DNA of 64,000 bases from Arcuatula senhousia (GCA_963971305.1 CAXARO010000209.1:62001-126000); one strand, 5' to 3'; positions 38,064 through 51,510 are shown, counted from the first letter of the stretch. The notes: a model not told the origin generated them from the letters alone. Translations and numbers: made by a program.

Positions 38064-38819
38064 TACTTTAGTGTTAACTCTTGTTATTAGTCTTTGAACT
38101 AAAATGTGTCTATATGTTTCATAAAATTGATTGTGGTCAAATATATTTTTGCTTTAAGACAGATGTAGTTAATTTTTGTATTTTTTAAACAAATTGTGAA
38201 CAAGAGCTAGGGAATTATTCTGTTAATACCCTGTTTCTACAAATGTTATTAAGTCATTATGAAATTAATTGTATGTTTTATTCACCATTTATTTCACAGG
38301 GCTTGAATTTTGGTCAATCATGTAAGTATCAACTTATAAAATTGGCCCATATTCTATAAAACCCACTCACATTGAATAGGTTTGCTAGGGGTCAAATTTT
38401 TTAAGTTGATATAAATTACCAAAGTTCAAGCCCCTTTGATTCAGTTCATATTATTCAAATACAACGGGCAACCATGTATAATGTCAGAAAGTAAGTTTTA
38501 AAGTAACATTGTATTATTACAACTTTGTGGGTTTTTGTTATTGTGTCTTTATTGATAATTTGTGGGATGAAAAAAGGAAATCCTGAAATAAAATATATCA
38601 AATAATTTGTTGAGTATTTTTAAAGTAACGCATGATGAAAAAAAATCTTAGAGTTTTTAATTGCATCTCACAATTAAAAGAGATTTCAAATATAAACATA
38701 ATAAAAAAGCCAGAAAGGTGGTTACAAAATATTATCTCCCCGGTAAATATTTTGTTACTGTTGATGTTAAAAAATCTTATAAGGAAGAAAAACCAATAAA
38801 ATAACCGAACTTAGGTAAT
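38064..38819. other. No gene seen
   Basis: AT-rich flank with an AATAAA at about 38587 that could end the SLC35E3 transcript. Confidence 0.35.
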
Positions 38820-39260
38820 CGTAAAGGTTAAGGAGATGTGGATTGTTTCATCAATGTACGCGACACAACCTCCATAAATGGGAAGTTTTAACCCCATACT
38901 TCAATGAAAAACAGCCAGCAGTATCTTTAAAAATATTACCGGTCTTGGCTACTTGTTGTTTTGCACTTGGTCCTAGATTAAAAATATTATGCATACATTC
39001 AAAACCAATCCCAATATGATTTCAAAGAAAGACCCGATCTGGGCACAGAACACCTTACATCACACGAAGAGTACACAAATAAGTTTTAATATAGAATTTT
39101 GGCTTAGGACAGGCACATATAAAATGTGGTGGTGTTAAACAAGTTTATTGGACTCAACCTTTCCTCTGTTGATAATCTCTCTAATACGAGCATATGGCAA
39201 AGCGAGATTGAACACAACTAGTGTTCTAAAAAATTCAATGTCCTGCCTGTTGCACACACC
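38820..39260 (+). repeat. Repeat U, uninterrupted copy
   Basis: Shows in one piece the two segments that are separated at 12480-12660 and 15050-15385, and so gives the empty site for the family E insertion there. Confidence 0.55.
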
Positions 39261-39419
39261 CAATGAGGTAAGAAAAAGTATTCATTTTGGGGTCAAAGGG
39301 TCAAAGGAAAACGCCACAGTCGCATAAGCATCAATACAGGCCAATTCTTTTTTTATCTGTATGCTCCTGCAATCATTTGAGATTTAATACTGATTTTGCT
39401 AAATATTAACCTTTTTCCT

Positions 39420-39690
39420 TAGGTTTGTTAAATATGAAGCAGTTGTGGTACGCCAATGATACTTGGTATGCAGTTGCATTTGCATCACTTCAAGAAGATT
39501 TTATAAGTATGCTGCTGTAGTCACGGTTACCTACTTTAACATTTTAAACTGATTTTGGCCACTGTTTACCTTTTTTTCTTATATCTATTGCTTGTGAACA
39601 AGTAATAGTATACATTGATATTTGGAATTTAGTTGCATTTGCATCACTACATATCAATTTCAAAGTAATTGCCAGTACTGTGGTCATTTT
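39420..39690 (+). repeat. Two diverged tandem units
   Basis: 'gcagttgcatttgcatcact' (39460s) and 'ttagttgcatttgcatcact' (39630s) lie about 165 bases apart with related flanks, recalling the family K unit structure in diverged form. Confidence 0.4.
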
Positions 39691-39930
39691 CAGCCGGGAA
39701 ATCGATGTAGCGATTAGCCACGGCTATAGTACGGAACGGTAGCATGTCAGTAACTGACCAATCAAAAGATCGTTGTGTTGCCTCATCACATATCAATTTG
39801 CATATCAATAAACGCTCACAATATAGTTCGTTTTCAGAGTTCGTTTTCCAATATCAAATTCAACAATCTGTCAAATTTGTAGAATATCTCGGCTACCAGT
39901 CCTTTCGGTACTTTGATGTCAAACTTCATT
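39690..39930 (+). repeat. Dispersed repeat S, copy 2
   Basis: Matches the reverse complement of 10980-11225. The open frame 39744-39980 is unsupported. Confidence 0.5.
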
Positions 39931-40274
39931 GTATGTTGTCTCCATTTACAAAATGCGAGACATGTATATTTTTGTATTAACAGGCTTTTTTGTCAATCAA
40001 ATTTCGAATGTTCATCTTTATTTTCAGCCAAACCTATAGTGCTCATTGTAATATTCGTTAAAATAAGAAATTTGATGAAATATATCTGAATTATTTGACT
40101 TTTCATGAGAACTAGTCTATGGTCAACCAGAAGAACAACCTAGTAATCAGTATCGTGCATAAATTTTTTTCTGTCAATTTGCTCTGAGACAATTATAAAC
40201 CCATTTTGTTATGATATTCTCAGATTTGCTCAAGTACCATTCCAAATAAGGATCATGTAGGGGTGGCACATTGA

Positions 40275-40359
40275 TAACTGAATAGCGTGCAATCAACAAC
40301 GCGAACTCAGTTGGTCCAGAAGATTAAGCATTACAAGAAAAAACCCGCGAATTCGCGGG
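40275..40359. repeat. Family B fragment and perfect 16-bp palindrome
   Basis: 'aatcaacaacgcgaactcag' with 'ggtccagaagattaagca' is a family B fragment. CCCGCGAATTCGCGGG at 40344-40359 is a perfect palindrome set in A-rich sequence. Confidence 0.55.
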
Positions 40360-41329
40360 AAAAATAAATCGTTGCTCTTCCGTAAAAGATAGACCACATA
40401 ATAAAAGTATTGAATTTGTATGACCTTACACGGTTGTGCTAATCGCAAATTGAGAGTTCTATGGTATATTAAACTCTAAATAAGTTTTTAATTACGATCT
40501 TATATTGTTTTTTACCCAATCTGTAAATTTAACAAATGCCCAGTGGCAGGATAAGTTTCAATCGAATCCTACGCGATGGTGTCAATTTATAATATTTACA
40601 TGGTTGAGCTTAATTTTATACTTCAATATGGTTTTCATTTTTCAATCAAGTTACAATTTTTGACGGCAAAACATGTTTTGCATACACTTTTATAGTAAAC
40701 TTACCAATATAATCTATTTTATAAATTTTAAAAACTATATATAATAATTAATGGAAAAGTTTTGTGTGTGTTTTTTTTTTGTAATTGTCAGAAAACAGGG
40801 GAAATAGTTTCAATCATTCTAAAAATGGGTAATTCCGAAACGATCATCCGGATTAATTAATTAGGTTAATTTGCAAACTGCAGACATAATTGCATTTGTG
40901 CTAATGAAATAATCAAAGGGCACAACCATCCCCTATTTTTGATATATGAAGCTTAGTTTTTGACATTAACATTTCATTATCTACATGTAAAACGTTTTGA
41001 CCATGTATCCCCTCCATATAGTCGTAGCATATGTTGTGTAGGCTGCAACCCGGCTAACAAAAAACACTTCGTTATTTTAGTAGTATAGATACATTATTTT
41101 ACATAAACCAATCAAGGACCTTTGCTGACAATGAAGCAGCTCCTGCTTGTTGCAACACATGCACCCATTGCACTGCTTACGGTCAATTCAGTGTGTCAAA
41201 TGAACAAAACAAAACAATGAAAAATAAAACAACATCTGTACTCATCTCAGAGATAGAAATTATATATTTGTCTATGAACGCATGATGTCTTCCATAAGAT
41301 TTCTAATCACCATGTGTGAGCAACCTAAC
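40360..41329. other. No gene seen
   Basis: AT-rich sequence without supportable features. Confidence 0.4.
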
Positions 41330-41577
41330 CGGAAGAGCCAATAAATTTGAAATAAAACATGCACTTCTTCCACTGACTTTTCCAGTATATACTCTGTTCA
41401 CACGAACGTCTCTTTCAGTTCCAAAGTGGTTAATTCCGAATTATGTAACTTCGGAATTCAATTCACATTGCTTTCACACGCTCATCCTAACATACGTATT
41501 AAACGACTTTTACTGAATTCAAAATTAGAAATTAAATGACAGGAAATCCAAAATTAAAATTAATGATTTAAAAATTC

Positions 41578-41629
41578 ATGAAGGAAAATCATCAAACTTC
41601 TGCGCCGATGTTTGATGATTTTCCTTCAT
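41578..41629. repeat. Perfect 20-bp hairpin
   Basis: atgaaggaaaatcatcaaac at 41578-41597 and its exact reverse complement at 41610-41629, with a 12-base loop. It stands in the middle of a region (41390-41960) where 'ttcacacg' and 'aattccg' motifs recur on both sides, so it may be the centre of an old palindromic element. Confidence 0.65.
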
Positions 41630-42110
41630 ATGAGCAATTATGTAATATCATATACTTTTCATTTTTCAACGGGTACATATCAATTTAGACAAAAAAACTA
41701 TTTTGTGGGAAAGAGAGATATCCAAACAGTGTTGAGAATAGATGAGACATTGGATAGTTAATGATAACCATCAGAATTTAAGGCTTCGAAGGATCACGCT
41801 TTTGTATAATATTCCCGCGTTAACATGTGCAGATATCTTAAAACCGAATACTCATTTGCGTTCACACGAGAAGTGTTAACTCGGAATTAGTTTTAGTTCT
41901 GATGTCAACCCACCTCCTTACGCAGAAGTGACACCGGATTGACAACTACGGAATTAATGTGGATTACGTAATCTTCAATTTGGAGAGCGTATTTGTTTAA
42001 AATGGGGGGTGTAAAAAATAGACTAATCTTCATCTAGGAGTTAAGTATTCTAAGTAATAAGAAAAAAGTTGAATTTGAATTTTGTGTTTAAAAAATCGAT
42101 TGAAAAGTTT

Positions 42111-43080
42111 AACAAGTATTAACTGTGATTGCAAGCAAGTCACAAAGTCCCCCAAACGACCCGTATTTGCCACTATTCTCTTCAGCATGTCAAAAAACCC
42201 CTAAATATAAATTTTCATGTAAATCGGAGCACTTTGAAAATTTCGACCCGATTATCTCCCTTGAGAAATCACATTTTTATTTATATCTCGAAAACCGTAA
42301 ATATCGCTTCAAAATTTTTTTTCATATTATGAAAGAGAATGTTTTGCTCTATCAACCTACAAAATTTCAGAACCCTGCGCACCTAGGTTACCGATATATT
42401 GCAATGTCCAATATTTAGTCCTTTTTCCTGTTTCCATGGAAACGGCAGCCATTTTGAAAAGTCCGATTGTCAACGAAGCTTCCTTTCTTTACAATCTATT
42501 ATCCTGCCAAGTTTCATATTGATATGTGGAGTCGTTTTCTCTAGGATCTCCGGACAAGTTCACGACTAAGTGGAAGAATCGGAAGAAGAAGAAGAAGAAG
42601 AAGAAGAACAAGTATTAACTGTGATTGCAAGCAAGTCACAAAGTCCCCCAAACGACCCGTATTTGCCACTATTCTCTTCAGCATGTCAAAAAACCCCTAA
42701 ATATAAATTTTCATGTAAATTGGAGCACTTTAAAAATTTTGACCCGATTATCTCCCTTGAAAATACACTTTTTTATTTATATCTCGAAAACCGTAAATAT
42801 CGCTTCAAAATTTTTTTTCATATTATTGAAGAGAATGTTTTGCTCTATCAACCTACAAAATTTCAGAACCCTGCGCACCTAGGTTACCGAGATATTGCAA
42901 TGTCCAATATTTAGTCCATTTTCCCGTTTCCATGGAAACGACGGCCATTTTGAAAATTCCGATTGTCAACGAAGCTTCCTTTCTTTACAATCTATTATCC
43001 TGCCAAGTTTCATAATGATATGTGGAGTCGTTTTCTCTGGGATCTCCGGACAAGTTCACGACTAAGTGGAAGAATAAGAA
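42111..43080 (+). repeat. 496-bp tandem duplication (family J body)
   Basis: 'aacaagtattaactgtgatt' starts at 42111 and again at 42607; the units agree closely over their length, with a GAA run at the join (42573-42608). The parallel open frames in both units reflect the duplication, not a gene. Confidence 0.8.
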
Positions 43081-43213
43081 GAAGAAGAATAAAAATAATA
43101 AGAAACGGTGCAAAAACAATAAGTCCCCAAACGTTGTTTGGGGGACTTAATAATAATAATAAGAAACGGTGCAAAAACAATAAGTCCCCAAACGTTGTTT
43201 GGGGGACTTAATT
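43081..43213. repeat. Duplicated hairpin end of family J
   Basis: 'aataagaaacggtgcaaaaa' followed by the hairpin aagtcccc-aaacgttgttt-gggggactt occurs twice in a row (about 43096-43151 and 43158-43213). A variant lies at 63525-63585. The hairpin appears to be the terminal structure of the family. Confidence 0.7.
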
Positions 43214-43239
43214 ATCATAATGTATTTCCTGGGCTGTAC

Positions 43240-43375
43240 TCTGTGGCGGATCCAGAATTTTTCAAACGGGGGGGTGCAATTTTAAGAAATCTTCTGGGAC
43301 CTCTTGTTTCATACAGTTCCTTACCAGTTTTTTTTGTCAAACCGGGGGGGGGGGTCCTAGACAAATCACAAAAAC
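43240..43375 (-). repeat. Family O element fragment
   Basis: 'ggcggatccagaatttttca' and 'acctcttgtttcatacagtt' are the reverse complement of 32320-32402; a G-tract lies near 43345. Confidence 0.6.
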
Positions 43376-43570
43376 TAAACACACAGTAAAAATCAAAGTT
43401 CAATACCACTAGAGAGAACCTTAGACAAAAGAAAACAAGAATAAACGAAAGGACGGTAAAGGAATTTTCTATAGAACACTCGCTGTTACTGACAGCTAGC
43501 TGAGAATAATCAATCGACTGATGTAAAAATCAAACATATAGATGTTAAATCCGACACAACACTTCAAACA
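43376..43570 (+). repeat. Repeat U fragment
   Basis: 'cagtaaaaatcaaagttcaa', 'ctgacagctagctgagaa' and 'ttaaatccgacacaacac' match 15190-15365. Confidence 0.55.
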
Positions 43571-43589
43571 ATAATGATTTAGTTTTCTT

Positions 43590-44380
43590 TATCAAAATGT
43601 TGGTGGTAATAGATTACTGCTTTCCAGAAATTTTTATACACAGCATATTCTTTTTCATGGTACCCAATTGTGTACCTTTTCAAACCACGAAGGCGATTAA
43701 CTGCTGGAAACTGTACAGTGGAACTATAGGTCATCGAGAAAATCACAAGCATGGTGGCGGACTTTCAGACACGAATTCAACCATGCAATGAAATATAATA
43801 ATTTTGAAATTTTTTACATGCATATCTTAATTAACTATTTAATTGATACCCGCTTTGGTACTTTGCAGAAGGGCACATGGACCCGAATCTCCCTTTTTGT
43901 CAGAAAAATGTGGGTGGATGAAATATGTGAAAACCGGACAGCAGAAAATTATTTCAGTCCATACCGCTTTCAGGCCACTCCAAATCGATTGTTCGTTCGT
44001 CAGACATTTTTTTGGCTAGCGTACAAAATCTTTTCTTCAGAATCGTCAATTTCATAGGGGATAGGATTTTCACCTGGTGAGTTACAACTTTTTCGGCTAC
44101 GACTGCCAAAAATTTTACATTGGGGAAAATAATCTACCTGATTCCCTCACACCCAGTCAATAAGTATAATTTTATTACAGGATAAGACTGTTATGCTTCT
44201 ACAAAAAGTCGAGTAGCATCGTATCGTACTTTTATGAACTAAAGGTATATTATTCCATCTAAACTTTTGAAGCTTTTAACACAGAAGCGCTAAAGGGGGC
44301 TGGATAATATCATTTAGTAATACTTATCTATATCTTTTAAAGATATTTTGATTTTCTTCTACATATTGTTACAATTATAT
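43590..44380. other. Unassigned region with two short open frames
   Basis: Plus-strand frames at 43597-43791 and 43788-44057 (89 codons) overlap by a few bases. Neither shows a motif I know and no splice structure supports them. They are left as unannotated. Confidence 0.3.
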
Positions 44381-44399
44381 AAGCGAAAAGCAAAGAGGC

Positions 44400-44590
44400 A
44401 ATCGAATATCATGAATCCGAAAAGACTAAGACAAAATCGATAGACATATACCTCAGTACAACTGAAAAAACAAACAAAAACTACATAACAACCAAACCGC
44501 ATTTAGCGACCTGAACTCAAGTCGTAACGAGGGAGAACGCAGGTGCTCCGAAAGAGCATGCAGTTGCTGCTTGCTATTACACACCCGTTA
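44400..44590 (+). repeat. Family B repeat, copy 5
   Basis: Diverged copy with 'ctgaactcaagtcgtaacga', 'gcaggtgctccg' and 'ttgctgcttgctatta'. Confidence 0.6.
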
Positions 44591-45059
44591 AAACAGAATT
44601 TTATTTTCACGTGTAAACCATTTACAACATATGATAGTTACTGCAAATCCTTGTGGTTGTTTCAAACCTTTGATGAAATAAATCTATATAGATATGCCGA
44701 AAAAAAACCACCTTGTCAATGTTTTCTAGACTCCAAAGAAAATAACGATCTACTGGTGGTATATAGTACAAAAATTACTAGGTGTCAAAAATTGTATGTT
44801 TTATAAGTTTGGGTTCGATCAATTTACTTTAATTAAATGTGGCTTTCCTTAAAAAAAATTTTGAATATGATATTTTTATAATTTATTTGGGGGGGGGAGG
44901 GTAAACAAAAGTTATTCCGAAGAAACATTTCTGCTACTATAAAAATGTATGAAAAATATATTTTGCCCAGAAAATACAAAAACATGACCCTTCTTCAAAA
45001 AAGTTTTTCGGTTTCCTATTCCCATCACGACTACATAGGCTCGTTAGGGTTTGTGTATT

Positions 45060-45415
45060 TCTAACGTTATCTGTGACAATTGTGCCCAGGTTTAAAAACT
45101 GTACTTGTCCAATTGCCGCTAGGGACCTAAAGGGGGCAAAAATGAAAAGGAGCAGATGTCCTTAATTAGGACCAAAAGAGGTAATATTTTTGTAATTGGC
45201 TTGCAATTCATTTGGTCTGCTTTTGGAAAAAAAAAGAATTTCTTGTGAAATGTGGATGGAAAGTCCACCAAAGACTCCATTTGTCAAAAAACTTTGTAAG
45301 TCCACCATGGCTGCATGTGTCCAAAGCAATTGACTATCCATATTGGGCCTGAAACAAACAGGGTTCGACATGTTGCGGTCGTATCATGCTGCGCTTGGCA
45401 AAGCTTTTTATTGGT
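45060..45415 (-). repeat. Family D element fragment
   Basis: The reverse complement matches 13104-13440, including 'gcatgatacgaccgcaac', 'ccaatatggatagtcaatt' and 'catggtggact'. It ends at the same AAGCTTTTTATT terminus. Confidence 0.65.
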
Positions 45416-45829
45416 ACCTGGACAAGTACTGCAAATCACTCTTCAGCTAGGCAAAGCGGCTTGAGATCAGTGTACTGTTAAAAGGACATTGCACCAAAAT
45501 TTTGTGCTACTGCTGTCCTCTAAAATGGTCTAAAATTATTCCAACCAGGCTTTTCATACTAAAGAAAAGTTCGTTGATAAGTAAATACCCGGTAGATAGA
45601 TAACATGACTCAAAGACTGGACACCACTTTCATAATTTTAAGTCCGTTTTATCCGACCACATTTGAAAGAAAAATATTATCCGCGAGAGAAAACTACTCA
45701 TTAATTACTTCTACCTACTTTAAACAAACTTTATTTAATATTGTAATTTTAATAATCCATTCTAATATTATTATTAACCTATTAATGAAAAATGATTTAA
45801 TGAATTCGAACTAAAAAAAAACTTTCTGG

Positions 45830-46140
45830 TGCTGAAAACCTAGATCGGGTCGCTCGGGGTTACACCAAATACCAACTGCCACTAGATGGAGTAGCGGCTA
45901 TGCAAAATATTCAACACTGTACAGGTTCACTATCATACCGGAAGTTCACCACTGTACAGGTTATCAATGCGGAATCACTTTCATGTCTTTCCCGGCCCTG
46001 TCGATGCAGCTTCCTTATCTCATACATTAATATGTATATATTCTTTATTGATTGTACGTTTGTAATAGCTGTTGTTTGAGCACAATCCTTTTGTGGATTC
46101 CTTTAAATAATATAATTTGAGTTTGAATTTTACATTAAAT
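45830..46140 (+). repeat. Possible 3' end of a retroelement
   Basis: The end 'gtttgagcacaatccttttg', 'tggattcctttaaataata' resembles mollusc non-LTR 3' tails known to me. There is no coding part, so this is tentative. Confidence 0.3.
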
Positions 46141-46889
46141 ATTTAAATATTATATATTAATCAAATTAAAGTTAAACCTTAATTCATTATTATTATTTTT
46201 GAATAAATCATATTGTAAGCGAGGGTGTGAGCATGAATATGTTTATTGTTAAACATATCATGCAAAATGTTGCAATTTCATTTATATTAAGCAAATATTT
46301 GTGTTGGGTTTCATCACGTGGCTTTTATTCTTTAATGTTAGGATTCGAATCATTGGTAATCACAGAGTATTTGCGGTCATCGTTATACTTAAAATCGAAG
46401 ATATTCTATTACTTGTTACTGTAAAAGTTTTTTTTTAAACAAAAACAGATAAGATGGTAGACAACAGTTTAATAATGGTATATTTAAAAAAAACCGCTCT
46501 GTAATATTAGGGATCAGTTTTGCCGTCTGATTTGTAGGCCTTCTTGCTACCACTTTATATGAATAACTTTGGTATTATTAGAAATTAAAGATGTGAACCT
46601 TTTTTGTTCGAAGTGTTTAAAATTAAAATTTTCTCTAATGACTTTCATTAAACATTTCCCCTTTGAATTCTTAGCATTCATTCTTTAATCAATTAGTTGC
46701 TTTTCAACCTAAACCTTCAATAGTGTTAATATTGTGACTGCCTGGAGACCTGGCACTAACCTGACCATCATCTCTTTGTGCACCTGTGCAGATTCCGGGT
46801 GGTGAATATTTTGGCAACAGCTCTATGTCAGTAAAGCCAGGTCTACTTCAGAGCCGGGTTAAGAGCGTCCACAAACCTACAATCGGGTC

Positions 46890-47091
46890 CACAGGAACTT
46901 GGAACATGGATTTTATGTATACCAGTGGGTAAAAATTTTGGATAGGATAAAACAGCAATATTTCAATATATTATGATTAGAAATGATAAGAAATGACTAT
47001 TTAAATAACTTTGAACAAGATTTTATCTGTTGGGGGGTTGTAGAGAAAAAAAAGGGGGGGGTAAATAAAATCCATGTTCCAAGTGCCTGTG
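46890..47091. mobile_element. 202-bp fold-back MITE N, copy 1
   Basis: Ends cacagga-acttggaacatggattttat and its inverse 'ataaaatccatgttccaagt' pair. The interior includes a G-tract near 47054. A second family member is at 51511-51678. Confidence 0.7.
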
Positions 47092-47117
47092 ATCGGGTCA
47101 GGCCTCTTCGTGCTGAA

Positions 47118-47395
47118 GATTATACTTTATTTTGAAATTGAATTTCAAAAGAGATGCGATTTTTATATCATAGAATTTCCCTGATGTATTGCGAATTGTG
47201 CAATGTGTACCTGATTTTTGGAAGAAAAGCTTTTAAAAAATTTAAAAGTACATATTTATCAATTAAAAGACTATACTTTATTTGAATTTGAATTTCAAAA
47301 GAGATGCGATCTTTATATTATAGAATTCTCCTGATGTATTGGGAATTGTACAATGTGTACCTGATTTTTGGAAGAAAAGGCTTTAAAAAAAGACA
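47118..47395 (+). repeat. 150-bp tandem duplication
   Basis: 'aatttcaaaagagatgcgat' occurs at 47141 and 47291 with extended identity through 'gcaatgtgtacctgattttt'. The frame 47304-47504 is a by-product. Confidence 0.75.
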
Positions 47396-47399
47396 AAGA

Positions 47400-48049
47400 C
47401 AAAACAAAAACAAAAAATTAAAACGGAATACACAAAAGTCAAATTCTAGCTTGACTAGTCAGTCAAGATATTATCGATCTCTTCCTCCGTTCGAACCTGT
47501 ATAGAAGAATTGCTAACTTAACATTACTAGAATGTATCAAGATGTTATAAACAAAACATTGGAAGCTTATAAAATTGTAGCATGACGACACAATTTTGTG
47601 ATGGTCAAAGAAGTTTATGGTTAATTTATAAATATGTACTTTTTTGATATGTTATGCCCTGATGTTGTTAAATCTAGGGTCTCTCGTCGTTTTTTAAATG
47701 ATTTAAATTGATCAAGTGGTATGTTCCAGTTAGTTAGATACATTTTTAACGGAAATACGCACTTTGTTTTTAAAACTTTTTTCAACGGGCGACAATGAAT
47801 ACGTTGCCAATGGTCTAACACGTTAAGACTATGCCCAAATCAATGTAATAGTGTCTTCTTATGTCCTTTTATACAGTAGACATTCGGGAATACACCTGTT
47901 TAAAAGATATATTCTGATACCTGTGGTACTATCATAATACATTATCATTTCATCATTTTTATATACAGATAGAAATCTGGATAGAATTTTAGTGATTAGA
48001 ACCGTTTATTTTTCTACTCTGCTATCTATTAAATGGATTCCAATAGGCG
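47400..48049. other. No gene seen
   Basis: AT-rich sequence without supportable features. Confidence 0.35.
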
Positions 48050-48520
48050 TGACTAGTAGGCGGTAGGCGTGGTTTTAGTTTTCCCCTTGACCAGTTCACA
48101 AATGTACAATGATGCACAAATGTTTTATTATTGTTCACGGGGAAAACTGTAAAGTACATATAGAATTAAAAAAAAATATGTAAACATATATCAATGCTAC
48201 AAGATATGCGTAAGTTTTGCAGTCCTAAAGCACCGCCCCTGGTGACCATAGCATGCATATGATAATTATATCTTGTATGTGTGATCTGGTCACGGGGAGG
48301 ACTGTTTTAACGAACTTTTTTCTTTCTTTTTTATACTTATTATTTATCATTGTAGCATATGGTTTCTTTATATCCAGGCTCTTATTTGAACATACATATA
48401 GCATCTGTTATTTTCATGTATTCCATTTCTGTAAACTAAATGTTATTATTCATGTATATAATAATTGTAATGACGCTGTCCTCTGAGGACCTTAATTGGA
48501 AAAATAAATAATGTCTAATG
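48050..48520 (+). repeat. Likely retroelement 3' end
   Basis: The closing stretch 'cctctgaggaccttaattgg' then 'aaaaataaataatgtctaatg' has the look of a mollusc non-LTR 3' end with a polyadenylation signal. The frame 48253-48486 has no known domain. Confidence 0.35.
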
Positions 48521-48699
48521 TCACTTGAAGCTAATACTCAACCTGAGTTTCTATTTAGTTTTTTTTTAATATTGTGTGTTTATTGTGTTGTTTGGTCGAG
48601 TTGTAGCTTGTGTTTTTCTTCAATGTCTCTAAGATTTTTTTTCTGAAATAATGCGATTTTTTAGTCCTTTTGTTATTTTTGTAAATCAATTTAAAGGCA

Positions 48700-49287
48700 T
48701 TCTAAGATAAAAACATTTATTAGGCAATGCAGGTAGTCATAGTAGTCTTTTCAAAAGCTATAAATAAATCACAACTTATCATACGAACATATCTTACAGA
48801 ATCAAAATAAAAATTAAGCAAGCAATCAGATAAAAATTCAATACAATTACAAATTAAATCTAATAGATTTAATTCCAACCTTTTTATTAAACACCTTCGT
48901 TCCAACCAAAAGAGAGGGGAGCGGGTAAAGAACAAATAGAACACGACGTGGTTCCTTTTCAAAACAAATTACCAGAAAATATAATTCAATTAAATTCAAA
49001 ATTACACACAAAAAAGTAACACAAATTAAAAGACCATTTAAAAAACGACTACCTGCCTAAGTGATTCAATATTTTATTAAAGTCTCACCACTTGTAATTA
49101 CATAAAATTCACATACAATCAACAATACATGTATAACATATAAAACACAATATTTTAAAATACAAGTGCCATTCTAAACAGAATTATGAGAGACTATAAA
49201 AATATGACTCACATTACTAATCAACAGATAAAAACCATAAAAGACATGTTAACTTTAAATAAAAGTTAATAAAAGTTAATAATACAA
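48700..49287 (-). repeat. Probable 3' untranslated part of the RT element
   Basis: AT-rich sequence directly downstream (minus strand) of the RT stop codon, assigned by position only. Confidence 0.3.
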
Positions 49288-49893
49288 TTAAGAGAATAAA
49301 AAGGTATTTCTTCTACTTAAAATGTTACAGCAGGTTTTGGCAACATTATAAAAACAATTATCTTCTTTAAAGAGGTATATAAACTTTTCGTCATCTGACA
49401 AACTTGAAAATTCTACATTAAAATTATTAATTTCTTGAAATAAACTTGCTCTTAAATCTGCATATAGCGGACAATACAATAGTACATGTTTTTCGTCTTC
49501 AATAAAAGAACTATTACAATAAAAACATTTTCTCTCCTCAATACTTTTACCCTCATAGCGACCAGTTTCAATTCTAAGTGGTGCAACACCACATCTAAAT
49601 TTAGCAAAAGCACTTCTATATTTATAGTTAATGTTACAAATTAAATAGTTCTCTGTCTTATATGAATTTTTAAACAATTTATAGGTACGCAACTTCTTAC
49701 TTGGATTTAAAGTTAAAATTCTAACATTCCACTCAGATTTATACTTATCAAAAATTATATCTTCTAGATTTACAATAGACCTTTTACTTAATACACAATC
49801 TATATTAATAAAATTATCAAAATTACATTCTCTGAGTTTATCTTTCACCTTATAACACCAATTTTTCTTATTAACATGAAGGTTCAGACGCTG
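49288..49893 (-). pseudogene. Retroelement RT C-terminal domain, 5'-truncated
   Basis: An open minus-strand frame runs from just after a TGA at 49894-49896 to the stop at 49288; the internal ATG at 49848 would give 186 residues. It reads NKKNWCYKVKDKL, then KLRTYKLFKNSYKTENYL, YRSAFAKFRCGVAPLRIETG, and a zinc-knuckle CFYCNSSFIEDEKHVLLYC (C-x2-C-x10-H-x4-C). I recognise this as the C-terminus of a non-LTR-type polymerase protein widespread in molluscs. The polymerase core is missing upstream, so the copy is truncated; the remaining frame is intact and therefore probably young. Confidence 0.8.
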
Positions 49894-50261
49894 TCATATA
49901 AAAAAAAATAATAAATTGTTCACAAAGTCATTAAAACCAAAAGTTTTAGTAAAGGAATTTATTTAGTTGTTGGTCGCAACTGCGTAACAAATATTTATAC
50001 AGGCAACAAATAAAAAACTCCTCCCAAAAAGACAGAAAATATATACGACTGAAAAACAATATTGGAATAAAAAACAGGAAGCAAAATAATTACAAAAATC
50101 GGCTTCAATACACAGATTTGTGCAAAGAGTCATTTTTTTCCTTTGATTTCTTTTCTTTTACATTGTAAATTGAAAACAAAATTAAAAAAATTTCTAAAGT
50201 AATTTGAGAGCAGTTTTGGAAACTTTTACCCCTAATCCGGAAATAAACAATAAATATATAA

Positions 50262-50318
50262 ATTATATCATGGAACTATGAATTGATAATTTAATTGATA
50301 GTTCCATGATTATATCAA
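50262..50318. repeat. Small palindrome
   Basis: atatcatggaactat and atagttccatgattatat face each other across an 18-base AT loop. Confidence 0.55.
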
Positions 50319-51510
50319 GTCTGTCTCCCAAAACTGAAAATACAATTAACTTTGGGAAATGGCACATGCAACATGAAATGAACAATACAACAACAAAAAT
50401 GTTAAACCATAATGAAATATATGCTTTATTAAATTACAAAATATTATACCATAAAAGAAAAAATATCGACGAATGTCTTCAAAAATAAGAACTTTTGCAG
50501 ACTACAACTGTCAATATCAATTACAAAGTGAGCGATTCAGGCACGTGGATTAAGGCTCACGGGCGTTGAGTTGGGAGACAATAAAATGAATAGTCTCAAA
50601 TTTCTACATTAAATTTTAAGACGCTTGAAAATTTTGTTAATAATGTTCAGAAACTGCAATTTCAAATATGGGCATGCAGTTAGGTCGTTCCCTAAGCGGA
50701 AGTCGAATCCATGTTTGTACATATATGAAAAGTCTTACATCATCAAACTCAATAAAATATCGGATCAAACCATCACCTCGTAAAATGATGAGATTCTTTG
50801 ACAGATTTGTCCTATTATACAAGACTACATAAATTTCAACAAATAGATAAATTTATAACAACTTAAACAAAGTAATGTTTGACATAACAACTTTTTAGCA
50901 CAAACATATCTCAATGTAATAAAATACAACACCAAGTGAGTGTCATTATTTATTAGCTGAGGGAGTGGAGAAAATTTATCAAAACCAATTACCCCCACCC
51001 ACAACATCGAATGAATTTCAGGTTAAAGATCTCACCTATTTGAGGACAATTGGGTTCAAGATCATCCCTCCTATCAGTTAGACGTTATTTACATATTAAA
51101 TCATTGATAGGGAAAACGATGTACATGTTTTTAATTCTTTATATATTTAGGGTCTTACCAAACACCCTACCCTGACCCCCCCAAATTGCTCCTAATCCCA
51201 ACCTGATAAATAATGACCGTTCACCAAGTAAAAGCTTGTTAAAAATGTACATATCATCTCTAGAAAATTTTTCGTCATTCAATTAACACAAATACATTTA
51301 TGTCCTCCTTTTTCTTAAAATCTCCTTCCTACTAATTTCTGATATTTTGCAAAGCTCGTCTGCTGCTTCATATGGCATTGATCTTTTAATACATATAATA
51401 TATACAAGTGCCTCTTTTGTTAAGACGTCAAGCACGTAATCAAAGGCTAAGCTAAAACAAAATAAAAACCATGTTGAGTAACTTTTTCAGTCACAGTTGT
51501 GTATTTCTGT
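50319..51510. other. No gene seen
   Basis: AT-rich sequence with only short unsupported frames. Confidence 0.4.

Noticed and set aside
42125..42914. Pairs of near-identical ORFs
   Set aside because: They arise from the 496-bp tandem duplication; frames overlap in two registers and show no domain.
43788..44057. 89-codon plus-strand frame
   Set aside because: No recognisable domain, no homologue known to me and no exon structure; consistent with chance in AT-rich DNA.
44805..44830. tRNA B-box-like gggttcgatca
   Set aside because: No A box or cloverleaf arms can be drawn around it.
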